Shown: positions 1 to 6,617, counted from the stretch's first letter. The stretch: 64,000 nucleotides of DNA from QPJE01 sp051747745 (GCA_051747745.1 JBNJGL010000001.1:1-64000), one strand, 5' to 3'. Numbers and translations are program-made. The notes: generated from the letters alone by a model not told the origin.

Positions 1-339
1 GAGATTAATCGCCTGCGGTTTATGAATGGAATTCCCCTTATTTTGGAAACTTCTTATATTCCCATTAAATTTTTAGCTGAATTTGAAAAAACTGAGTTAA
101 AACAGGATTCTTTATACAATCTTTTAAAGAAAAACAATAATAATGTTGTAAGAGCCAAGGAATATTTAGAACCAGTTCTACCTTCACTTAAAGATCAGGA
201 ATTATTGGAAGTTAACGAGAAAGACTGTTTATTTCAAACGATAAGATACAGTTATAATGCTAAATCTCAACTTGTAGAATTAAGAGAAAGCCTAATAAGA
301 GGAGACCATTTTAGCTTTTCAGTGGAAATGACTCTCTAA
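1..339 (+). CDS. GntR-family transcriptional regulator, C-terminal UTRA domain (5' truncated)
   Basis: The reading frame is open from base 1, before the first ATG at 22, so only the C-terminus of a longer gene is present. The translation EINRLRFMNG, followed by a SYIP segment, matches the ligand-binding UTRA domain of HutC-type GntR regulators, which recognise small effectors and release DNA. The pattern arginine-rich strand, 'NGIP', 'ETSYIP', then a 'SLYNLL' helix, fits that fold. The winged-helix DNA-binding domain lies outside the window. A chromate transporter gene begins 25 bp downstream on the same strand, so co-transcription is likely. The effector cannot be read from the sequence. Confidence 0.7.
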   Translation, partial: EINRLRFMNGIPLILETSYIPIKFLAEFEKTELKQDSLYNLLKKNNNNVVRAKEYLEPVLPSLKDQELLEVNEKDCLFQTIRYSYNAKSQLVELRESLIRGDHFSFSVEMTL

Positions 340-364
340 AATAAGGAGTGTTTTAAATAATTCA

Positions 365-964
365 ATGAATAAAGACATAAAAAAGTTATTTAAAATGTTT
401 ATTACTTTCTTTAAGATAGGCCTTTTTACTTTTGGTGGTGGATTGGCCATGATTCCAATTTTTGAAAAAGAATTTGTAGACAACCAGGGATGGATAAAAA
501 AAGATAAACTGGTTAATGCGATTTCAATTACTCAAACTGTTCCGGGTTCTGTCGCTATAAATATGTCAATTTTTTTTGGCTATAACATTGCCGGTTTTGC
601 TGGAGCTCTGATAGCAGCGGTAGGTGTTGCTTTACCATCATTTCTGGTAATTTTAACGATTGCCTTAGTTTTTAGAAATTTTAATGACTATTTAATTGTA
701 CAGAATGTATTAAAAGGAATTAGACCTGCTGTAGTTGGCTTAATTATCTATGCCGGTTATGATCTTGCTAAATATATTGATTGGACTCCTTCATTAACAG
801 CGACTATTAGTTTTGTTATAATTTTAGGTCTTGTTTTTGCTGTAAATCCAGCCTTTCTTATTTTGATTGCAGTTGTTTTTGGCACGATTTCTTATAAGAA
901 ACACCTCTTTAAAAGGTTTAAAAATAAGATTAAAACCAATTATATAAAAGTTTATTCAGATTAA
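365..964 (+). CDS. chrA: Chromate transporter ChrA, first short subunit
   Basis: This 199-residue protein has about six hydrophobic segments. It carries the ChrA half-domain signatures FGGGLAMIPIFEKEF (about residues 23-37) and TQTVPGSVAINMSIF (about 57-71). The CHR superfamily exports chromate, and probably other oxyanions, across the cytoplasmic membrane. Short-chain members are encoded as pairs, and a second half-size gene follows at 1224. The C-terminus is basic. The nearest ribosome site, AAGGAG at 343-348, lies 16 bases from the ATG, which is long, so the start is slightly uncertain. A small mobile element separates this gene from its partner. Confidence 0.88.
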   Translation: MNKDIKKLFKMFITFFKIGLFTFGGGLAMIPIFEKEFVDNQGWIKKDKLVNAISITQTVPGSVAINMSIFFGYNIAGFAGALIAAVGVALPSFLVILTIALVFRNFNDYLIVQNVLKGIRPAVVGLIIYAGYDLAKYIDWTPSLTATISFVIILGLVFAVNPAFLILIAVVFGTISYKKHLFKRFKNKIKTNYIKVYSD

Positions 965-1003
965 ATTTCACAATTAAACTAAAATAATAATATGTGAATA
1001 TAT

Positions 1004-1160
1004 TAAGAAAAAGAAATAAGAACTCAGCACATGATGTACTGAGCTAATCCTGAGGCAGGATGTCTCATTTGATTAGGAAGTCTTTATTTCTCTTATGAAC
1101 AAATATTATTTTGTTCGAAAAATGAGTTGGAGATGCAAATAACCATTTTGTGGGAGAAGC
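1004..1160. mobile_element. Small non-autonomous element (copy A) with multi-helix core
   Basis: This 157-bp non-coding insert lies between the two chrA genes and is bounded by AATATAT at 997-1003 and 1161-1167, a candidate 7-bp target duplication. Its core is nearly identical to that of the element at 4702-4974. From CTCAGCACATGATGT to TTTATTTCTCTT only one base differs over about 75 nt. The right end (GAAAAATGAGTTGGAGATGC onward) matches the right end of that copy and part of the 54-bp copy at 36417. The long left terminal repeat of the 4702 copy is missing here. No reading frame is present. Confidence 0.65.
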
Positions 1161-1223
1161 AATATATAAATTAAAAAGTCTTATTTAGCTGATTCAAAAT
1201 TAACTTATAAAGGGGTAAAATAG

Positions 1224-1748
1224 ATGCCGGAATTGATTACTGCTTTGATATCCTCGTTTTTTAAAGTTGGTTTATTTGGTTTTGGTGGAGGTTATGCCAT
1301 GGTTTCTTTGCTGCAAAAAGAGCTGGAAAAATATGGATGGATGACAATGCAGGAATTTGTTGATATTATTGCTATCGCTCAGATGACTCCGGGAGCAATT
1401 GCAGTAAATAGTGGTACATTTGTCGGTTTTAAATCATCTTCAAGTATATTAGGAGCTTTTATAGCTACTATGGCTGTAATTGCACCTTCATTTATTTTAG
1501 TTCTACTGCTGGCTCATTATTATAAGAAGGTAAAAGAGTCTGATTATATAACTTCTGTAATAAGATACATTAGACCGGCAGTAATTGGTTTAATTATTAT
1601 TGCTGCACTTTCATTAGTAAAAACAAGTATTATTGATTTACCAACATTCATAATTTCAGCTGCAGTAATGGGGATTATGATTAAAACAAATGTAAATCCT
1701 ATAGCACTTATTGTTGCTGCTGGAGTGTCAGGAGCATTAATTTATTAA
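1224..1748 (+). CDS. chrA: Chromate transporter ChrA, second short subunit
   Basis: This 174-residue membrane protein is homologous to the upstream chrA half. It has FGGGYAMVSLLQKEL near residues 18-32 and AQMTPGAIAVNSGTF at about 51-65, the conserved CHR motifs. Half-size CHR proteins insert in opposite orientations and are thought to work as a pair to export chromate. AAAGGGG lies about 10 bases before the ATG and supports the start. The 259-bp gap to the first half is unusual for this pair and is mostly a mobile element insert. Whether the pair is still on one transcript cannot be told. Confidence 0.88.
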   Translation: MPELITALISSFFKVGLFGFGGGYAMVSLLQKELEKYGWMTMQEFVDIIAIAQMTPGAIAVNSGTFVGFKSSSSILGAFIATMAVIAPSFILVLLLAHYYKKVKESDYITSVIRYIRPAVIGLIIIAALSLVKTSIIDLPTFIISAAVMGIMIKTNVNPIALIVAAGVSGALIY

Positions 1749-1864
1749 AACTCTGGAAGCCTATAAAGAACTTCTGGATTTAAGTGTAAAATAATGTAAA
1801 TAATATAATATAAAACATATTTTAATAAATTTAATTTAAAAAATAAAGAGAGGTGGATTAAGTT

Positions 1865-2365
1865 ATGGAAAAAGTAGATTTTAATACGGTATTAAATGAC
1901 TATAATGAAGTTTTACCTGGTGGAGTATTTTTAACAACAAAAAATGATGGAGAAGTAAATACCATGACAATGGGCTGGGGAACTACAGGTTTTATATGGA
2001 ACCGAAATATTGTAATGGTACCCGTGAGAAAATCACGCCATACACATCATCTTATAGAAAATAGTGATTATTTTACAGTTAGTGTACCACTAAATGGACA
2101 GTTTAAAGAAGAACTGCAGTTTTGTGGAACCAGGTCCGGTAGAGATTATGATAAAATTAATGAATTGAATTTAGATCTGGAAGAGGTTAAAGAAACTGAA
2201 GTTCCAATTATTAAAGGAAATGATCTACATTTTATATGTGAAATTAAATATAAGCAGGATATGATTAAAGAAAATTTAGATGAAGATATTTTAGAAAATA
2301 AATATCCAGATAGAGATATGCATACATTTTATTATGGAGAAATTGTAGCAGTATATAAAGAGTAA
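1865..2365 (+). CDS. Flavin reductase-like FMN-binding split-barrel protein
   Basis: This 166-residue protein resembles the flavin reductase / flavoredoxin family, which binds FMN in a split beta-barrel and transfers electrons between NAD(P)H, flavin and partner proteins. Family features are the N-terminal 'LPGGVFLTTK' strand, 'TMTMGWGTTGFIW', and the 'KSRHTHHLIENSDYFTVS' strand-loop that follows. The end 'HTFYYGEIVAVY' is the usual closing strand. GAGAGGTGG precedes the ATG. No partner oxidase is adjacent, so the substrate is unknown. It could be transcribed with chrA. Confidence 0.8.
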   Translation: MEKVDFNTVLNDYNEVLPGGVFLTTKNDGEVNTMTMGWGTTGFIWNRNIVMVPVRKSRHTHHLIENSDYFTVSVPLNGQFKEELQFCGTRSGRDYDKINELNLDLEEVKETEVPIIKGNDLHFICEIKYKQDMIKENLDEDILENKYPDRDMHTFYYGEIVAVYKE

Positions 2366-2506
2366 TGAGTAATGATAAGTGAAATAGATATAAAATGTAA
2401 TTCATCAAATTATGCAAACAGTATTTTAAATTTTAAAGTAATTTTAAAGTAATTATGAATAGGCTCTAGAAGCAAAAAGTTTTTACTGAGGTGGGTATTT
2501 GATCAG

Positions 2507-2550
2507 CTTTTTAATTTATCGGAGCATGTGAAGCTCTAGATATTAAAAAG
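2507..2550. repeat. Bipartite hairpin
   Basis: CTTTTTAAT (2507-2515) pairs with ATTAAAAAG (2542-2550), and GAGC (2522-2525) pairs with GCTC (2533-2536) inside the loop. On the plus strand it is followed by TATAATTTTTTTATT, so it could be a terminator for the flavin reductase gene or part of a small structured RNA. Confidence 0.4.
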
Positions 2551-2590
2551 TATAATTTTTTTATTTACTTACTTCAGCAATTACTTTAAA

Positions 2591-2628
2591 TAATAACTTC
2601 GTAAAATAATAATTTTACGAAGTTATTA
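2591..2628. repeat. Perfect 17-bp palindrome with loxP-like arms
   Basis: TAATAACTTCGTAAAAT (2591-2607) is repeated inverted at 2612-2628 around a 4-bp centre. Read as 13-8-13, the arms ATAACTTCGTAAA (2593-2605 and inverted at 2614-2626) differ from the phage P1 loxP arm at one of 13 positions, and the spacer is 8 bp. No tyrosine recombinase is encoded in the window. There is no clear T-tract, so a simple terminator reading is weak. Confidence 0.55.
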
Positions 2629-2689
2629 TAAATTAAGTTAAAATATGTGCAAAATAAGCAAATATTCTAAAATCAACTAAAATCAATTA

Positions 2690-2726
2690 TATCCCACACC
2701 TTAAGTTTACTTAAGATTATGGGATA
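2690..2726. repeat. Interrupted inverted repeat
   Basis: TATCCCA (2690-2696) pairs with TGGGATA (2720-2726), enclosing TTAAGT (2701-2706) and ACTTAA (2709-2714). The two stacked arms make a long hairpin. It lies about 80 bp beyond the recombinase stop codon and may terminate that transcript, although no strong T-tract follows. Confidence 0.4.
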
Positions 2727-2807
2727 TTAAAAATTAAAATAACGGCTCTGCTAATTACTACGCAAGCCGCCGTACATTTTTTGAATATTATTATCTGTCA
2801 TATATAA

Positions 2808-3476
2808 TTATTTTTCGTTTACCTTTTTATTTTGGTTATATTCTTTATATCTTCTATGTACAGTTGATTTAGATACTTCATATCCTAATCCTCTTAAAGT
2901 TGCAGCAATATCTTTAAAACTGAGTTCTAGTTTTCGTAGTCTTACTATCTCATCAATAGGGATTTCTTTTCTCTGTCTTCCGCCATTATTAATATTTTTT
3001 AAATTATCAGCAGGGTTAAATTTGCTTTCCGTTATTTTTTTTCTCATTGCCCTGCTGATCTTCCTATTTGTTAATTTTTGCTGATATTTTTCAATAACAG
3101 ATAAAATTTCAAGTATCATATTTTCAAGATCATTTAATGCAATAGCTCCTTTATCAGCATGAGAAATTATTTTACCGTTCATATTTATTATCTGGTGGAT
3201 TAAAGCCATTTTGGCATTTCCCCGTCCTAATCTGCTGCTGTCCTGTATTAGAAGGGTATTTGCTTTTTTGTCTCTAATCATTTCTAAAACTTCCAGCATT
3301 CCTTTTCTTGTTTCACTAAATCCACTTTCTTTTTCTTCTATTATTTTTATAACTTCCATATTATTTTCAGATGCATAATTAATCAGTTCCTGTTTTTGTC
3401 TTTTCAAACTGGTTGACTGGCTGTCTTTTTCTGTACTTACTCTTGTGTAGATAATAGTTTTTTCTTTATTTTCCAT
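2808..3476 (-). CDS. yneB: Serine recombinase (resolvase/invertase family), YneB-like
   Basis: This 222-residue protein has the serine recombinase catalytic domain. The nucleophile is Ser14 in 'IYTRVSTEK', and the conserved 'QDSSRLGRG' contains the active-site arginine. A C-terminal helix-turn-helix runs from 'IDEIVRLRKLELSFKDIA' to 'SKSTVHRRYKEY'. The enzyme would break and rejoin DNA through a phosphoserine bond. Its place after a LysM gene and divergent from lexA is that of Bacillus subtilis yneB, so it is best read as an SOS-operon member and not as part of a transposon. Its target site is unknown. Confidence 0.82.
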   Translation of the reverse strand: MENKEKTIIYTRVSTEKDSQSTSLKRQKQELINYASENNMEVIKIIEEKESGFSETRKGMLEVLEMIRDKKANTLLIQDSSRLGRGNAKMALIHQIINMNGKIISHADKGAIALNDLENMILEILSVIEKYQQKLTNRKISRAMRKKITESKFNPADNLKNINNGGRQRKEIPIDEIVRLRKLELSFKDIAATLRGLGYEVSKSTVHRRYKEYNQNKKVNEK

Positions 3477-3534
3477 CTCAGAACTTCCTTTCCATAACTA
3501 ATATTTAAAATGTTTGGATTTCAATTTATAAATT

Positions 3535-3556
3535 TTGATTTATAATTATAAATCAA
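3535..3556. repeat. 22-bp perfect AT palindrome
   Basis: TTGATTTATAA (3535-3545) is directly followed by its reverse complement (3546-3556). TTTCAATTTAT occurs on both sides, near 3519 and 3559. It sits between the LysM and recombinase genes and overlaps the start of the gap after the LysM stop codon. It could be an attenuator or processing site, but the AT-only sequence gives weak support. Confidence 0.35.
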
Positions 3557-3559
3557 TTT

Positions 3560-3889
3560 TCAATTTATCGGGATAATTATCTTTTCACCAGGTGAAATAA
3601 TAGGATTATCTAAATTATTAATCTTTTTAATTGTATATACCATTTTTCTTAAATCAACTTCGTTTCCATAATGTTTAACCGCAATCGACCACAATGAATC
3701 CCCTTTTTTTACAACATAATGATTATATTCTGTTTTATTATCACCAGAAGTAATCAAACTAAAAGCTGCTGTTAATAAAACAGATAAAATAACTATCGTT
3801 ATAAATACAAAAACTAGTTTTACAAATATTTTTTTGTTCTTAGCTGTGTTTTGACACTTTCTTTTCCCAATAGAATTAACTGCATACAT
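3560..3889 (-). CDS. yneA: LysM-domain protein, YneA-like SOS cell-division inhibitor
   Basis: This small membrane-anchored protein has one transmembrane segment (about residues 22-42 from the chosen start) and an extracytoplasmic LysM domain ('YVVKKGDSLWSIAVKHYG' to 'ISPGEKIIIPIN'). YneA proteins delay septation during the SOS response and bind peptidoglycan through LysM. The ATG at 3889 is chosen because AAGGAGG lies just before it. An in-frame ATG at 3910 places this site inside the gene and has none of its own. It is divergent from lexA, with LexA boxes in the promoter, and is followed by a recombinase gene as in Bacillus. Confidence 0.8.
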   Translation of the reverse strand: MYAVNSIGKRKCQNTAKNKKIFVKLVFVFITIVILSVLLTAAFSLITSGDNKTEYNHYVVKKGDSLWSIAVKHYGNEVDLRKMVYTIKKINNLDNPIISPGEKIIIPIN

Positions 3890-3920
3890 AATTAAATCCT
3901 CCTTTTGCATACTGACATAC

Positions 3921-3934
3921 TAAACACATGTTCT
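3921..3934. promoter_or_regulatory. LexA box 1
   Basis: TAAACACATGTTCT fits the Gram-positive SOS box form GAAC-4N-GTTC with one change. It lies just downstream of the predicted yneA transcription start on the minus strand. Confidence 0.65.
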
Positions 3935-3942
3935 TTAAAATT

Positions 3943-3971
3943 ATTATACCAGTACATATGTTCATTGTCAA
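3943..3971 (-). promoter_or_regulatory. Sigma-A promoter of yneA-yneB
   Basis: On the minus strand, TTGACA (3971-3966) and TATAAT (3948-3943) are both exact consensus hexamers with a 17-bp spacer. LexA box 2 fills the spacer, so LexA binding would block polymerase. Confidence 0.85.
3951..3964. promoter_or_regulatory. LexA box 2
   Basis: AGTACATATGTTCA matches the SOS box pattern with one mismatch in the left half. It lies between the -35 and -10 of the yneA promoter. Confidence 0.65.
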
Positions 3972-3979
3972 GAAAAAGA

Positions 3980-3993
3980 TGAACGATTGTTTG
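3980..3993. promoter_or_regulatory. LexA box 3
   Basis: TGAACGATTGTTTG has the GAAC-4N-GTTT form also seen in front of recA. It overlaps the -35 hexamer of the lexA promoter, consistent with autoregulation. Confidence 0.7.
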
Positions 3994-4019
3994 TTATATG
4001 CCATTTAATATGGTATAAT
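3991..4019 (+). promoter_or_regulatory. lexA promoter
   Basis: TTGTTA (3991-3996) and TATAAT (4014-4019) are separated by 17 bp. The lexA ribosome site AGGAGGG follows at about 4031. LexA box 3 overlaps the -35 element. Confidence 0.8.
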
Positions 4020-4045
4020 ATATTAAAGTTAGGAGGGATTTGTAA

Positions 4046-4672
4046 ATGAATGAATTATCTGAACGACAAAAAAGTATATTAAAATTTATTATGAGTGAAA
4101 TAGATGAAAAAGGATATCCTCCATCTGTGAGGGAGATTGGAAGTGCAGTGGGTTTAAAATCGCCTGCCTCTGTTCACAGCCATTTAAAAACATTAGAAAA
4201 GTTAAAATATCTCCGTAGAGATCCTTCTAAACCCAGAGCTATTGAAGTGATCTATGAGGATAATAGTGTTGAAAAAGATAAAAAAGAAATGTTAAAAATC
4301 CCGGTTGTGGGTAAGGTAACTGCAGGTGAACCTATACTGGCTGAAGAGAATATTGAAGATTATTTCCCCTTTCCTGTCGATTATTTAAAGGTTGGAAATA
4401 AAGAAATTTTTATGTTAAAAGTTAGTGGAGATAGTATGCATGATGCTGGTATTTATGATCATGACTATGTAATAGCACAGAAGCAGAATCATGCTGAAAA
4501 TAGAGATATAGTAATAGCACTTTTGGAAGAGGAAGCAACTGTAAAAAGATTTTTTAAAGAAGATAATCATATAAGATTACAGCCAGAAAATGAAGCTTAT
4601 GAGCCTATTATCTCAAAAAATGTAGTTATTTTAGGCAAGGTTATTGGACTTTATAGAAATTTAACTTTTTAA
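4046..4672 (+). CDS. lexA: LexA, SOS transcriptional repressor
   Basis: This 208-residue protein has an N-terminal winged helix ('SERQKSILKFI', 'YPPSVREIG') that binds SOS boxes and a C-terminal S24 peptidase domain. The self-cleavage bond is Ala93-Gly94 in 'VTAGEP'. The catalytic pair is Ser130 ('GDSM') and Lys167 ('ATVKRF'). RecA filaments trigger cleavage and release the regulon. AGGAGGG precedes the ATG. Three candidate LexA boxes lie upstream, shared with the divergent yneA operon. All key residues are intact. Confidence 0.97.
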   Translation: MNELSERQKSILKFIMSEIDEKGYPPSVREIGSAVGLKSPASVHSHLKTLEKLKYLRRDPSKPRAIEVIYEDNSVEKDKKEMLKIPVVGKVTAGEPILAEENIEDYFPFPVDYLKVGNKEIFMLKVSGDSMHDAGIYDHDYVIAQKQNHAENRDIVIALLEEEATVKRFFKEDNHIRLQPENEAYEPIISKNVVILGKVIGLYRNLTF

Positions 4673-4701
4673 TATGTTATTTTTATGTAAAATAACATAT
4701 T
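4671..4701 (+). terminator. 13-bp perfect hairpin after lexA
   Basis: AATATGTTATTTT (4671-4683) pairs with AAAATAACATATT (4689-4701) around a 5-nt loop, starting in the lexA stop codon. There is no T-tract. The right arm contains the ACATATT that appears duplicated beyond the adjoining mobile element. Confidence 0.5.
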
Positions 4702-4974
4702 GATTGTAAGACAAAAAGGGTATTTGCAGAACTTTAGGCATTTTTCGTTAATCAACTTTAAACAGTGTTTGTACGAATTATTTAAATACGTAGTGCCTGT
4801 GGTGCAATCTTAATGAGTTAGAAAGAGAAATAAGACCTCAGCACATGATGTGCTGAGCTAATCCTGAGGCAGGATGTCTCATTTGATTAGGAAGTCTTTA
4901 TTTCTCTTGTAAACGAATTTTAGTTTGATCGAAAAATGAGTTAGATACGCAAATAATCTTTTTGTGTGAGAACC
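4702..4974. mobile_element. MITE-like element (copy B), 273 bp, 7-bp target duplication
   Basis: The left end starts GATTGTAAGACAAAAAGG. The right end, read inverted, starts GGTTCTCACACAAAAAGA. The first 26 bp of the two ends agree at 20 positions, and both continue into ATTTTTCG further in. ACATATT occurs exactly on both outer sides (4695-4701 and 4975-4981). The interior holds a near-identical copy of the core found at 1004-1160. No protein is encoded, so movement would need a transposase from elsewhere. It lies between the convergent lexA and udg genes. Confidence 0.8.
4821..4911 (+). ncRNA. Candidate structured RNA core within the mobile element
   Basis: An outer stem (AAGAGAAATAA with TTATTTCTCTT) encloses two hairpins. 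CTCAGCACA-TGA-TGTGCTGAG is perfect, and CTAATC...GATTAG contains a further ATCCT/AGGAT or TGAG/CTCA pairing. The same layout is kept in the copy at 1004-1160. This is a three-way-junction design. Transcription is not shown, so the RNA call is inferred. The opposite strand would fold similarly. Confidence 0.45.
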
Positions 4975-5021
4975 ACATATTAAATTATAATTATAACTTT
5001 TGTGAATAATAGTTTTTATTA

Positions 5022-5054
5022 CAAAAAAATTCTCCATCTTGAATGATGGAGAAT
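5022..5054 (-). terminator. Rho-independent terminator of the udg operon
   Basis: On the minus strand a 10-bp stem, ATTCTCCATC with GATGGAGAAT (5029-5038 and 5045-5054), is followed by a run of T (the A-run at 5023-5029). It lies just past the udg stop codon. Confidence 0.9.
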
Positions 5055-5061
5055 TAATAAT

Positions 5062-5694
5062 TTATAAGGATCCATTTTTTTTAAGTTCTTTTATTCTATC
5101 AGATGCTTTTTTAATAAGTTTAAAATCATGCCAGCTGTATTTTTTCATTTTATTGTTGCGCAAAAGATAGGCAGGATGAAATGTAGGCAGAAAAAAATAA
5201 TCTCCTTTTTTAATCCACTGACCTCTCTTTTTTGTAATTGAAGCATCCGGGTCAATTAAAAATTTTAAAGCAGTTGAACCCAGGGGAACAATTACCTTTG
5301 GCTGAATAAGTTTAATTTCTGCCATTAAAATTGAAACACAGGATTCGAATTCCTCTTTTGTTGGTACTCTATTACCTGGTGGCCGGCATTTAACAATATT
5401 AGTTATGTAAACTTCTTCTCTTTTTAGGTTAACCGATTTGAAAATCTTATCCATTAGCTTACCGGCTCTTCCTACAAAAGGTCTCCCCAATCTATCTTCA
5501 TCTGCACCAGGTCCTTCACCTACAAGCATTATTTTACCTGTTAAGCTTCCTTCTCCCATAACTACACCATTACATTTTTCTCTTAATCGGCATCTGCTGC
5601 ATTTAACTGCTTCATTTTTTAAATTATTATAATTGTCATCTGGATAAGAAAAAAGTTGGACAATGTTAAAATTTCCTTCCTGATCAAAAAGCAT
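5062..5694 (-). CDS. udg: Uracil-DNA glycosylase, family 4 (Fe-S)
   Basis: This 210-residue enzyme removes uracil from DNA to start base-excision repair. Family 4 signatures are present: 'GEGPGADED', 'GRPFVGRAG', 'TNIVKCRPPGNR', and the late 'FHPAYLLR' whose histidine lies in the active-site loop. Four cysteines suited to a 4Fe-4S cluster are Cys32, Cys35, the cysteine of 'VKCRPP' and that of 'ESCVSI'. AGGAGG lies 8 bases before the ATG. It is the last gene of the long minus-strand run from ktrA and is followed by a strong terminator. The end is Lys-rich and ordinary in length. Confidence 0.92.
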   Translation of the reverse strand: MLFDQEGNFNIVQLFSYPDDNYNNLKNEAVKCSRCRLREKCNGVVMGEGSLTGKIMLVGEGPGADEDRLGRPFVGRAGKLMDKIFKSVNLKREEVYITNIVKCRPPGNRVPTKEEFESCVSILMAEIKLIQPKVIVPLGSTALKFLIDPDASITKKRGQWIKKGDYFFLPTFHPAYLLRNNKMKKYSWHDFKLIKKASDRIKELKKNGSL

Positions 5695-5712
5695 TCCAAA
5701 AGCCTCCTAAAT

Positions 5713-6348
5713 TCAATCTCTTTCCAGCAATGAATCAACTAGAGAACCTGCCTGAGCAGCTTCAAAAAAAGCTTTGACTAAATTACCTTTTTCATAATGT
5801 ATAACAGCCTTTAATAAATGAGAATATTCATTGTTTTTTATATTTAACGCAGAATTAATATATTTAAAAGCACTATCATAATCCTCCGTTTCTATATATG
5901 CTGCAGCAATATGATTATTGGTCCAGGGATTTTCTGGATCAATTTTTCTAACAAATTTAAAAATATTAATTGCAGCATCATAGTTTTTGTTAATCACTGC
6001 TTTAAATGCAGCATAATTTAATAACAAGATATTCCTGTTATCAGAATATCTGTCAAGCGGCTTAAGATAATGATCAACGGCAGTATTAAACTCTTCTCTG
6101 TCAATACTGCCGCCAACACTATCTATAATATCATAGGCTCTGTCAATTCTACCGGTATTTGCATAAGCAAGTGCAAGATTATAGTTTGCAATAATATTAT
6201 TTGGAGCTGTTTGTAAAACAAATTCACTGTTGGACTTTAGTAAATCCCAGTTATAATTCGAATCGGCTCCAACATTTAAAGAAAATATTAATATGAATAT
6301 TATAAACAAAGTTGCTATTATAAATTTTTTTGACAAAATTATCAACAT
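5713..6348 (-). CDS. Exported TPR-repeat protein
   Basis: This 211-residue protein has an N-terminal signal or anchor segment (about residues 8-28) and tetratricopeptide-like repeats ('NNIIANYNLALAYANTGRID', 'DPENPWTNNHIAAAYIETED'). TPR arrays hold protein partners together, and this one would face the outside of the inner membrane. The ribosome site before the ATG is weak (TTAGG), so the start could be a little downstream. It lies between hfq and udg in the same operon. No specific function can be assigned. Confidence 0.65.
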   Translation of the reverse strand: MLIILSKKFIIATLFIIFILIFSLNVGADSNYNWDLLKSNSEFVLQTAPNNIIANYNLALAYANTGRIDRAYDIIDSVGGSIDREEFNTAVDHYLKPLDRYSDNRNILLLNYAAFKAVINKNYDAAINIFKFVRKIDPENPWTNNHIAAAYIETEDYDSAFKYINSALNIKNNEYSHLLKAVIHYEKGNLVKAFFEAAQAGSLVDSLLERD

Positions 6349-6377
6349 CCTAATTTAAATAATTGTAAAATATTTAA

Positions 6378-6617
6378 TTAATCAGTATCAACAATTTCCA
6401 GAAGACCACTAATTTTTTCAACAGGCGCAATAGTAGAAATAGCATGTTTATAGATCATTTGATCTCTCTGATCACTTTTTAGTATAATTGTAAAGTTGTC
6501 ATAACCAATGATTTCACCCTTCAGCTGATAGCCATTAACAAAATAAACAACAACTTCAATATTCTTTTCGCGCACATGTTTAAGAATTTCGTCCTGATAA
6601 TTTAATTGATTATTCAT
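6378..6617 (-). CDS. hfq: RNA chaperone Hfq
   Basis: This 79-residue Sm-like protein forms a hexameric ring that pairs small RNAs with messages. The Sm1 motif region 'VVYFVNGYQLKGEIIGYDNFTI' aligns with Hfq, where 'LKGxIxxFDxFTV' is typical. Sm2 is represented by 'DQMIYKHAISTIAP', matching the family's 'qliyKHAISTI.P' with the conserved Lys-His. AGGAGG precedes the ATG. It follows miaA and a thioredoxin-like gene; miaA-hfq adjacency is widespread in bacteria. Length is normal for Firmicutes. Confidence 0.96.
   Translation of the reverse strand: MNNQLNYQDEILKHVREKNIEVVVYFVNGYQLKGEIIGYDNFTIILKSDQRDQMIYKHAISTIAPVEKISGLLEIVDTD

Larger units (their letters stand above)
2366..2807. other. 442-bp intergenic region rich in inverted repeats
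   Basis: No gene is seen between the flavin reductase and recombinase stop codons, which converge here. The stretch holds three strong inverted repeats, described separately: a hairpin at 2507-2550, a perfect palindrome at 2591-2628 and a bipartite repeat at 2690-2726. A weak GC-rich stem (CGGCT near 2743 with AGCCG near 2765), followed by TTTTTTG on the plus strand, could end the flavin reductase transcript. Confidence 0.6.

Noticed and set aside
2462..2540. GCTCTAGA direct repeats and a GGGTATTTG segment as a further mobile-element copy
   Set aside because: Only a 9-bp stretch resembles the element ends; neither the core nor a 7-bp duplication is present.
2808..3476. Serine recombinase as evidence of a transposon or prophage here
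   Set aside because: Its position behind the LysM gene and divergent from lexA matches the conserved SOS operon; no other mobile genes or ends flank it.
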